From positions 2,171-62,310 of the forward strand of contig SMOI01000192.1 in the NCBI GenBank assembly GCA_008000375.1: a stretch of 60,140 bases of DNA, in the 5' to 3' direction. Positions 22,035-30,696 of the stretch are shown in pieces (the stretch's first letter is position 1; each line of letters starts with the position of its first letter). Origin of the DNA: Poteriospumella lacustris (Eukaryota; Sar; Chrysophyceae; Chromulinales; Dinobryaceae). The notes beneath the pieces are model-generated. The model was given only the letters and a program-made list of their open reading frames with translations. It had not been told where the DNA came from and did no database searches. The translations under genes and the position numbers were made by a program.

Positions 22035-22165
22035 CACGCGCCTGTCAACTCAACTGGACACAGTTTGCGATCGACATACTTGTTGGTTGGGTTTGTTAGT
22101 CTACAGCGCTGCTACTATTGCAGGCGACACGGGAACGTATACTTGGCACCTACCAGAGCCTCCAG
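22035..22165 (+). repeat. Direct repeat B bracketing the Uma2-like gene block
   Basis: The partner of 18729-18852, same orientation, 3.3 kb apart. After the shared agagcctcc end the flanks diverge. It lies about 150 bp from the 3' end of the GH92 gene. Confidence 0.65.
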
Positions 22166-22318
22166 ATACGCCTCGCATCGAGGGAGGCGTCCGAGGCGTG
22201 GGAGAGGCCCGTCTGAAACAGCGTGATGGCCCTCCGAGACACGGAGAGGAAATAACACAGCCGACGGGGAGAATAAAAAAATGCGGGTCGCAGTGAAAGG
22301 CAATCGCAGCGGCGCCCG

Positions 22319-24817
22319 CTACGCGTACTGCTTCAGCGGCGCGGCCATGAAGAATTCCAGCGTACCGCCTTGCGCGAGATCAGCGTACGCGATGCCGTTG
22401 CTGGTCGACGGCAATGTGCGGTCGTTCCATCGCACGGACTCGATGCGCGTGTTGTGGATGTCGTTGTTGTGGGCGACGATGCGCAATGTCTTCGCGCTGG
22501 CGAAGGTCGCGTCCGTGACGCGCTTGCGACGCGTGTCGGCGAGGCCATGGCTATGACCATGGAAGGCGTCAGAGACGTCCACCGTCACGTCGCTGAACAG
22601 AGGCACACCGAACTCGAATTGACCGGAGCCCGGGGACCGTTCGTAGAGTCCCAACGAGGACAACACGAACCACGCCGCCATCTCGCCGTTGTCTTCGTCG
22701 CCAGGGAACATGTCGCTGTCTGCTCGGTACAACTGCGTCAACGTGCGTCGCACGTAGTGACGGCCCTGGTCGGCACAGCTGCCACCGTAGCCGTCGAACA
22801 TGTGCATATACAGCAAGTGGTGCACGGGCTGGTTGTTGTGCGCGTACTGGCCGAAGCAATGGTCCGCCATCTCCGATTGCTCGTGAATGACGCTGCCGTA
22901 TCCTCCCAAATGGAACAGCGATGACGACGTCATCGTCTCAGACAGCAGCGAACACATGTCGCGCTGGTTCGCGGCGTACAGATCGTGAAGACCATCGGCG
23001 TTGTACGGCAAATAGAAGCGATACTGCCAGGGGCCGGACTCGGTGTAGTCGCCACCCCAGCCGAACTGGTCGAACGGCTCGGAGAACTTTCCATTCGACA
23101 AGCTACGCGATCGGAAGAAGCCTGTTTCACTGTCGAACAACAACGAGAAATTACTGGCTCGTTGCCGCAGGACGCTCTCGTCGTCGGCCTTGCCCAGCTT
23201 CTGCGCCGCTTGCGCCACGGCGTAGTCGCTCTGCAGGTAGTTTAGCGTGCGCGAGACAACCTCGTAGCACGTACCACCGGTGGTCATCGGTGCATCGCGC
23301 GGCACGTAGCCGTGCTGCAGATAAGGGTTGAGACACACGCGCCCCACGCCTTCGACGCCGACGGGAGGAGACTCGAACGCGTCCTTGCGAATGGCCGCGT
23401 AGGCCAGGTCCACATCGAAGCCGGGGATGTCGTTGACGATGGCGTCCGCCAGCGACACGTCACCCATCGTGCCAATCATACCCGAGCGGTAGCCAGGAGA
23501 TGCCCACTTGGGCAGCCAGCCACCCTCGTTGAAGGCGGTGAGCCAGCCTTGCACGGTGATCGCCAGCATCGGCCGGTGAAACAGCGTCAACAAGGGGTAC
23601 ACTGTGTTCCAGGCGTCCCAGAATCCGGAATCGGTCGAGAGAGGGCCACTCATCACGCGGGTTGTGTTGTCGGTGGCGAACGGAGACCAGTGGATAGCTG
23701 CGCCACTCGCGTCGAACTCGGTCAACTGACGCGGGAAGAGAGACGCGCGGTACAGCGACGAGTAGAACACAGAGTAGAAGTCGCCGGCCTCTTCCTGACT
23801 CACGCCATTGGGAGGCTTCGTCACTTGAACGCGTCCCAGAACACTGTTCCATTCCGCCTTGGCGTCGTCGCGAAGCGCCTCGAAAGAGACAGACGCGCCC
23901 ACCTCTTGCTGCAGGTTGAGCAGCGCTTGCTCCTTCGAAATGAAGGACGTCGCCAATCGCACGATCAAAACGTCGTTGTTTGTATCATTTGGCGAGAAAT
24001 CCACCCACGCAACGTTACCGCCAGCTTTCGTCGTGAGACCGTCGAGGCTGGTCAATTGGCTGCCGTCGCCGTTGTAGATCGCCGCGACGAAATAGTGGCC
24101 ATAGGCCGCCTCTTTGCCCCCAACTCCTCCCGAGTTCTTCGTTGTATGGCCGGAGATCAAGACGGTTCCATCGACAGGTGACTTGCCGATCTCGGAGATA
24201 TCGGAGTTTTGGGGCAACACGATCGAGATACGCCGGATTTGCGACAAACTCGTCGAGTCGGAGTCACCGACTTCGTGCGCCACATACGATGGGAAAGAAG
24301 CTCGCATGATGCCTCCATGCATGGAGGGAGTAAACTCAATCTTTAGGTTTCCATTGGAGTTTCCGTACTCAAACAGTGATGCCGCGAAGTAGTAAGGAGT
24401 GAAGGTTGATTGTGCGGGAGAGTATCCCGCGAAATCGTCTCCTGACGCCGATTGGCTGCTGGGATTGCTTGGCATGTACGCCTTAATGAGAAAATTTCCA
24501 TAATCAGAAATCCAAGGCGACGGCTGATGGGTCAAACGGAGACCAAAATATCGTCGGTCGGAAGGGTGGAACCACCATCCTGGCCAAGTAGGATCGTCGT
24601 CCGTTTGTGGGGCAAACGCATTAAAGCCCCAAGGTCGAGTAATCAGAGGAAGGGTACTACCACGTGATAAGTCATATCGGCTGTCTGTTCCACCAAGAGT
24701 GTTAACAGCCGAAACAGGATCCTCTCCAAACTTGACGGACTTGAATAGCTTCGACTTCGCTTCTGTGTACACCAACAAGCACAAGGCGAGGGTGATAAGG
24801 AGAGGCAAAAATCCCAT
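22319..24817 (-). CDS. GH92 family alpha-mannosidase, secreted
   Basis: An uninterrupted 832-aa protein starting at the ATG at 24817, which opens a signal peptide (MGFLPLLITLALCLLVYTEA). A longer frame upstream lacks an ATG. Hallmarks of glycoside hydrolase family 92 (calcium-dependent, inverting exo-alpha-mannosidases, mainly alpha-1,2): N-terminal NTLGGTDSRYDLSRGS and TRPWGFNAFAPQT; the (alpha/alpha)6 domain with LSTDSGFWDAWNTVYP, YTESGPWQYRFY (presumed acid Glu, ~593) and GDEDNGEMAAWF (presumed base Asp pair, ~700). Several N-glycosylation sequons occur. GH92 is best known from bacteria and fungi. The role here is probably extracellular or vacuolar trimming of mannose glycans. No intron is present, unlike most neighbours of this length. 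Confidence 0.92.
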   Translation of the reverse strand: MGFLPLLITLALCLLVYTEAKSKLFKSVKFGEDPVSAVNTLGGTDSRYDLSRGSTLPLITRPWGFNAFAPQTDDDPTWPGWWFHPSDRRYFGLRLTHQPSPWISDYGNFLIKAYMPSNPSSQSASGDDFAGYSPAQSTFTPYYFAASLFEYGNSNGNLKIEFTPSMHGGIMRASFPSYVAHEVGDSDSTSLSQIRRISIVLPQNSDISEIGKSPVDGTVLISGHTTKNSGGVGGKEAAYGHYFVAAIYNGDGSQLTSLDGLTTKAGGNVAWVDFSPNDTNNDVLIVRLATSFISKEQALLNLQQEVGASVSFEALRDDAKAEWNSVLGRVQVTKPPNGVSQEEAGDFYSVFYSSLYRASLFPRQLTEFDASGAAIHWSPFATDNTTRVMSGPLSTDSGFWDAWNTVYPLLTLFHRPMLAITVQGWLTAFNEGGWLPKWASPGYRSGMIGTMGDVSLADAIVNDIPGFDVDLAYAAIRKDAFESPPVGVEGVGRVCLNPYLQHGYVPRDAPMTTGGTCYEVVSRTLNYLQSDYAVAQAAQKLGKADDESVLRQRASNFSLLFDSETGFFRSRSLSNGKFSEPFDQFGWGGDYTESGPWQYRFYLPYNADGLHDLYAANQRDMCSLLSETMTSSSLFHLGGYGSVIHEQSEMADHCFGQYAHNNQPVHHLLYMHMFDGYGGSCADQGRHYVRRTLTQLYRADSDMFPGDEDNGEMAAWFVLSSLGLYERSPGSGQFEFGVPLFSDVTVDVSDAFHGHSHGLADTRRKRVTDATFASAKTLRIVAHNNDIHNTRIESVRWNDRTLPSTSNGIAYADLAQGGTLEFFMAAPLKQYA

Positions 24818-25296
24818 CGCGAAGAAAGAGAACAAACTCGCCCAAGGACTGCAAAAGAAGTGGTCTGTCTGCTATTTCTATTTCTCTTTTGGGTTGGCAT
24901 TTGGCATTTATTTCACTCAGTTTTGGCACCGCTGCTGCTGAACTTCAAGCCGCGAACAGACTGACATGACACCAGTGCTGTGATATGTGACAAGTACAAG
25001 TGAACTCTGTAATAGTGAAATGTGCATTATCAACAAACAGATATTGTGTACACGAAAGATTGCCATATCTGTCGCTTAAGATAGCGAAGATTCAACATTC
25101 GATGGGCCACTTTGGATCGAAGAAGGTGTCTGCAGAAGAACGGTTGTTCGTCGGTGCGAATCCTTTTCCAGGAGAATTCGCGACCAGTGATTGCCCGCGA
25201 AGGCCAAAGGGCATGCACACATGCACATCATCCACGCATCTACATACCGAAAAATCTGAGAAGTCTTGGTTGGTTGGTCACTTCTCAAACACCAAC
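24818..25296. other. Divergent intergenic region GH92/SLC26
   Basis: 479 bp. The SLC26 reading frame stays open upstream to about 25000 without an obligatory stop, so part of this stretch could be coding (see that entry). Otherwise presumed promoters. Confidence 0.35.
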
Positions 25297-27739
25297 ATGT
25301 CGCAATCAGGAGACGAGCCAAAGGTTAGTGAGGGACAACAACCTCTTGAAATCGAAGCTGGACCGATTCAAACCGAACAACCGAAGCAGTCGTTCGTACA
25401 CACTGCCGCGACTTTCGTATTCAACGGAGCCAAGTCTGCCATACAGGACACTGTGGATCTCGCGAAAGATGTTCAGGCTGAGTGTTTCAACACTAAGGGT
25501 GGTACTGACGCGGTTGCGTTCCTCAAGGCCAACTTCATGAACTTTGTTCACATCCCGTACTTCCCTGCGTTTCACCGTCCGGGATGGATGCTTCGCTACA
25601 TCGTCGGCCCACACACTGTGGAGTTGATGAGCAATTTGTTCTCTGATTTTTGGGCGGGCGTAACGGTTGCTCTGACTCTGATTCCTCAGGTATGTCGCTG
25701 ATTGCGTTGCGCAACAAAGTGCAGATTCTTAATTTTAACACTTTCACCAGGCGCTTTCTTACGCACAATTGGCCGGTCTTCCACCGATCAATGGTCTCTA
25801 CTGCGCCATTCTACCTGCGGCTATTTACTCCTTTTTCGGATCGTCGATGCAACTGTGCGTTGGTCCGGTGGCGTTGGTTTCTTTACTTCAAAGTGAGTTG
25901 ATTAGCAAGTATAATATCACTCCGGGAAGTCAGGAGGCGGTCGATTTCGCTGGAGAGTGTTGTATTGCTGTTGGTCTCATTCTCACAGTCTTAGCTCTTT
26001 TGAACTGTGGCGACTTGATTCGATTCATCGCCCACCCCGTTATGTCTGGATTCACCACTGCTGCGGCGATGTTGATCGGCCAAAACCAGTTGAAAGGTGC
26101 GTTTGGTTTCTTGATAAACCCTCCGCAAGCCGGCGAAGAAGGTTACGAGTGGAACTGGCAAGTGATGAAGTGGTTCACCGAGCACTGGGACGACCAAGTC
26201 AAGGCGACGTCGCCATTCACCGGCAACCACTTGGTGCGCAATTTCTACGCCACGCGCATCTGCTTCGGTTTGTACTTCCCCATGATCCTTCTCGTCATCT
26301 TGAAACAGTACATCAAGCCGACTCCTGAGCGAAAGAGGTCGTGGGTCTTTTTGTTGTGGACGATGTGTGTCAATCTGATGCCGTTTGCCGCGATCATCAT
26401 TGGTGCCCATGTTGCGTACGCATTGAAGCACCAAGAGCATGACAAGCCAGTGAACGAGCAGTCCTACTACATCCACAGCTTGTCCATCGTCCATTCTGTT
26501 CGCCCTGGCTTGGACTTCATTCGCGCGCCTAAATTCCGCTGGAACTTCGGGACTCTGTTGGGTGACGTCGTGCCCACCGCTTTAATCGCCTTCATGGAGT
26601 CCTGGGGAGTGGCGCAGCGTGTGGCGGGTATCAACAAGCAAATGTCCTTCTTGAACGCGTCGCAAGAGATGTGGTCGATTGGCTGTGCGAACTTCTTGGC
26701 GGGCATCAGTTCCGCGTATCCTGTGGCGGGCTCGTTTTCGCGTTCGTCGCTTAACCAGGCTGCCGGTGCAACGACGCCAGTCTCGAAGATGACAACGATG
26801 TTGGTCATCGTCGTCACGCTGCGCTTCTTGACGGACACCTTCTACTATATCCCCAGTGCGGCCCTGTCGGCCGTCATTTGGGTGGCTATCTACAACCTCG
26901 TGAGTATTTCTGAGTTCTACGAGGCGTGGAAGCACAGCAAGAAGGACTTCGTGATCATGTTGGTCACTGCGGTGACTGTGTACGTTTCCACCACCGGCGT
27001 TGGCCTCGCTGTTGGTATGGGTAGCTCTGTGCTCTTCAACGCCATCGAACAGGTGTTCAACCCTGAGTTCGCCATCCAAAACGTGTCGTACGACGTGGCG
27101 CATGAGAAAGGTCGCATCGTACACATGAAGTACTTGACGCAGCTGAGCTTTTTGACGATCGGAAAGTTCACCGACGAGGTTAAACGCAATACTACGTTGC
27201 TCTCGAACCACGAGGAGGCACTGGCTGCCGCTTCCACAGTCAATGAACGCTATTTCTTGCACGTATCCAACGTATTTGAAACCGTTGTGAAGCCTAAGGC
27301 GGTGCCTGGAGTTGCTAAACTGCCCCGCGCGATCATTTTAGACTTGGAATATGTGCGCACAGTCGATCTGACTGCGCTGCTGGCCGTCGCCGAGAAGTCG
27401 CATCAGATCCGCAAACGCGACGTCAAGTTCGTCGTCATCAATGCATCTCCCGCGGTCGCGGCAGAACTGGCGAAGTTCCACCTGGTCAACGACGACTTGA
27501 CGCCGGTCGACGGCGACATCGATGCCGAGCTGCTGACCCGCTACATGAAGCTAGCTGGCAGTGTCATCCCCATCGACTCCGCTGAAAAAGACTTCGAGCG
27601 CGTTGAAGCCCATGACGAAGAGGCGATGGTCACTATTGGCGAACTGGCGGACACGCATGTCCACCCCCACGACGAAGAGGCGAAGCACCACCATCAATAC
27701 GCACACCTCCCTTACTCCGATTTGGAGCGCAGTGCGTAA
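25297..27739 (+). CDS. SLC26/SulP family anion transporter
   Basis: A sulfate/anion permease of the plasma or vacuolar membrane. Exons are 25297-25689 and 25751-27739, with a 61-nt intron, 793 aa. An acidic N-terminal tail of ~90 residues precedes the SulP signature PQALSYAQLAGLPPINGLY, formed across the intron (~130-148). The transmembrane UraA-like core follows (GSSMQLCVGPVALVSLL, FIAHPVMSGFTTAAAM, PVAGSFSRSSLNQAAGA), then a cytosolic STAS domain with LPRAIILDLEYVRTVDLTALLAVAE split over ~540-660, and an acidic, His-rich tail. Start choice: ATG 25297 is taken. The frame is open upstream and another in-frame ATG at 25101 could add 65 residues. Substrate specificity (sulfate, bicarbonate, oxalate, molybdate) cannot be told from sequence. 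Confidence 0.92.
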
Positions 27740-28889
27740 TGACGCTCCATCCTGCCCCCTCCCTTTGTTTAATTTTTGATAGTTGTTAGGCGCCTATAGC
27801 GTAGCCACGCGGAGTTCCGCGAGCCTGGTTTTGTTTTCGGTACTATGCTGCGTGTTCCATGTGTTTCATTTAATGGGACCGCGCCACGGCGGCGCTATCT
27901 GCGCCACACCGCCCCCTACTTCTCAGTTATATCCTGCTGCATTTTTGATTACTTGTCACTGTTAACCCCCTCTCTCACAATGGAGTACGTTGTGGGCTCT
28001 GTACGATGGAACTGTCGACATTGATTTCCTTTCTTCTTGGCGTCTCGGCCATTGCACCCGAGTAACGCCTCGGTGAAATTGCCCACGGCGACATTAACGC
28101 TAACTATTACTACTACTTCTCAACCGCCTATCACGTCTGAAAGACAACAGCAAAGGTGGGTCACAGTAGATGTCTTCGAACGGGGTCTCTGCGTGTCGAC
28201 CGCTTCACAAGCATCCGGTGTGAAGTGAAAGCGATAGACCGTCACCGTGCGGTGTGGTGATGCACATTTGCCAGATACAACAGACTGATATAGATCGACA
28301 TTCCTGCTGCTGCACAGCTCTATACCGCGACACTTTGATGCAGCAAAGCACAAAACGCTGTTGTGAGGCCCGTTCGCCGAAAGCTGGTGTCATTATATAT
28401 TCTTTTCCATCCAACGATGTACTACCTTTGCTAGGCGAGGTCGCTTGGATGGACTGTATCCTCGTATCTTGTCATCGGTTCGACGCGCCTCGATCTCATG
28501 TGTGGTAGTGCCGGTCAACTCCTGCGTTCACCCTGAATCGACTGCAACTCTAGCCACAACAGACAAGTCTCAGGAAAAGGAACGGCTTCTTTTTATGGCG
28601 TGAGTATGTCCTTTATCGTCGAAGTGAAAAGAAAGTGGGATATTCTTTTCGACTCTTTGATAGTGGACGTGAAAGCCTGCTCCTGCACCAGTTGAGTCCG
28701 ATGGGTCAGATATTCAAGTACCCATCGACTCAAGCGCTGCTTTGACCACTGTCGCAGACAAACAAGGATAAAGACCGCGAGAGCAAAGAATATCTCAACA
28801 ACGTCACTTTATTTCACTACTGCCACTAGAAAGCTTCGCTTTGAGATTGATGGATTCAACCAGATTATCAACAAAAAAAAAGGAGGAAG
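27740..28889. other. Long intergenic stretch
   Basis: 1.15 kb after the SLC26 stop. A small hairpin (cgcggagttccgcg, near 27810) is close to the stop and may lie in its 3' UTR. Short frames on both strands have no recognisable content. Confidence 0.4.
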
Positions 28890-28990
28890 ACAGGTTTGAA
28901 GGGGATTTTCTCACGGAGCCTCCGAGGATTAGTCAGAGACCCCCGATGGGAAAGCGAGCGCTTTTGTTTGTTTTGCTGTATCAAACCTGT
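28890..28990 (+). repeat. Copy 3 of short dispersed repeat, MITE-like
   Basis: A 101-bp unit with the same perfect 10-bp termini as copy 2 (ACAGGTTTGA and TCAAACCTGT), preceded by an A-rich tract and followed at about 29037-29080 by gacgatg/gatgatg-type repeats. Alignment with copy 2 continues beyond the right terminus (agattcaatag). It lies 320 bp upstream of the ankyrin gene. Confidence 0.65.
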
Positions 28991-29309
28991 CAGGCGCTGG
29001 GAGAGATTCAATAGTACCAAGAATGCCAGGAACCGTGAGTGACGATGTGACGATGCGACGGCGATGATGATGATGGAACCAAGTGACTAATATGTACATA
29101 TATTGTGTTGTTTTACAACCCAATATAGTCAATGGACCTACTCTTTATGTACTAGTACCATATTCAAATCGCTGAATGAAGTCCACTTCAAAGAAGAGAC
29201 TATCCGAGTGGCTCTTTCATATGCGTGGAGTTGGAGAGGTATCCATTGGAGAGCGAAACGAACCTTGTTGAACCTGTGAGAATCATATCTGAAGCGGCAG
29301 AACCAAGCA

Positions 29310-30281
29310 ATGGACATCGCGTCGATTTTAGCAGCGGCCGACGAGGAGGTCACCTACGAACAGGACGCCTTTGAGTCTGTTCCCCACATCGACGAAGACA
29401 GATCATCAAAATTGCAAAACGGACCGTCCACAGCGACTGTCACTGTGAGCGATGTGCTCAAATCGGCTGCTCAGGCGGTTCACGTAGAAGAGCGAAAAGA
29501 AACGGCGAAAATTCTGACAGAGACGGCGGAACAAGTGAAAGAGGATGTAGAGGAAGAGAAGAGACAGCGAGAGGAAGCGTTGACATCCCCTCGATCACCC
29601 GGAGATGTCGATGGTGATATGAGGCTACTGCTGGAGGCCAGCGACGAAGTGGCGGCGCTTCACGACACATCCGCCAGCGCCTTGGCTGCGCAGTCTGAAT
29701 CGGCGCATTATGAAGGGAAGGAAGATGACCATGAAATGGAGGACATTGGGGAGACAGACGACGACCAGGAAGAGGAGGAAGATGACGAGGAGGACTACGA
29801 TGCGGATGCCTCTCTGGAGCTGCGATTCGCCGTCTGCCGTGGGCAGAGTGGTCGAGTGGAAGCGCTGCTGAAGAAAAAAGCGAACTTACTGCAGGAAGAT
29901 CGACATGGCTGGAATTGTGTTCATTGGGCGGCCTCGCGGGGTTATGTAGACGTGATGGAGGTGCTGTTAGAGCACCACAAGCGACGCGGCAAGCGTTTGC
30001 GGCCGCTGCTACTTCGTCGCGATGGCAAGTTAGCTGGCTGGACGCCCCTTCATATTGCCGCAGTATGTGGGCATCTCGATATGGCGAAGCTCTTATTGTC
30101 GTACGGCGCCAGTCGGCGGCGGAAGGACCACATGGGCGAATACCCCTTCGAAGTCATCGGCAAAGGTCGTCATGCGAAGACCTTGCTCCGACTGCTGCAT
30201 CCCCGACCGCATCTTCTTCCGGATGCCGACGCCGACGCCCATCTCAGCGACACGGAGAAAAGCCGCCGCAGAAAACAATGA
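29310..30281 (+). CDS. Ankyrin-repeat protein with acidic N-terminal half
   Basis: A 323-aa single-exon frame. Residues 1-165 are strongly acidic and low in complexity, with a predicted coiled segment (about 75-95) and a run of Asp/Glu around 150-165. Residues ~168-290 hold about three ankyrin units: LRFAVCRGQSGRVEALL, GWNCVHWAASRGYVDVMEVL, and GWTPLHIAAVCGHLDMAKLL, the last with the canonical TPLHIAA. The C-terminus is basic. Ankyrin units mediate protein binding; no catalytic domain is present and a specific role cannot be inferred. A poly(A)-type AATAAA lies about 315 bp downstream, at 30597. Confidence 0.8.
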   Translation: MDIASILAAADEEVTYEQDAFESVPHIDEDRSSKLQNGPSTATVTVSDVLKSAAQAVHVEERKETAKILTETAEQVKEDVEEEKRQREEALTSPRSPGDVDGDMRLLLEASDEVAALHDTSASALAAQSESAHYEGKEDDHEMEDIGETDDDQEEEEDDEEDYDADASLELRFAVCRGQSGRVEALLKKKANLLQEDRHGWNCVHWAASRGYVDVMEVLLEHHKRRGKRLRPLLLRRDGKLAGWTPLHIAAVCGHLDMAKLLLSYGASRRRKDHMGEYPFEVIGKGRHAKTLLRLLHPRPHLLPDADADAHLSDTEKSRRRKQ

Positions 30282-30696
30282 GTGGCGGACACTGTTGATC
30301 ACACTGATCCGAATTGGAGACACGCGGGGTAGACAGAATCATATTTGAAGGGGGATACATCTGCATCTCTTCTACTCTAGAAAAAAAGGCTGATACGGGG
30401 CGGCAGCATCGCGAGATTGACGACGCTGCCTTATGCCACGGTACATGGCTGCAAGTACATGGGTGGGTGGGGGAGTATATAGTAAAAGGGGTGGTGAGCA
30501 ATGAGATGGGAGATGAAAGACGATGCTTCGACCACAATGCCCGCACCGAGAAAGTGTAAAACAAACAAACGTGATAAGACGCGAGCCAAACCAAATCAAT
30601 AAACTTGAAAATATCACAAGAGATTAATGCGCTGTGCGTGAGAAGGTGATCACGACAGCACCGACGAGCGCGAGGAACGAGAAACGAACCAAGAAA
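30282..30696. other. Convergent intergenic region
   Basis: 415 bp between the ankyrin-gene and OvoA stops, with AATAAA at about 30597. No coding content that I can support. Confidence 0.4.

Noticed and set aside
25000-25296. Longer N-terminus for the SLC26 transporter
   Set aside because: The frame is open but the far-upstream start is not ATG and the extra segment has no family similarity. The in-frame ATG at 25101 remains possible and is mentioned in the entry.
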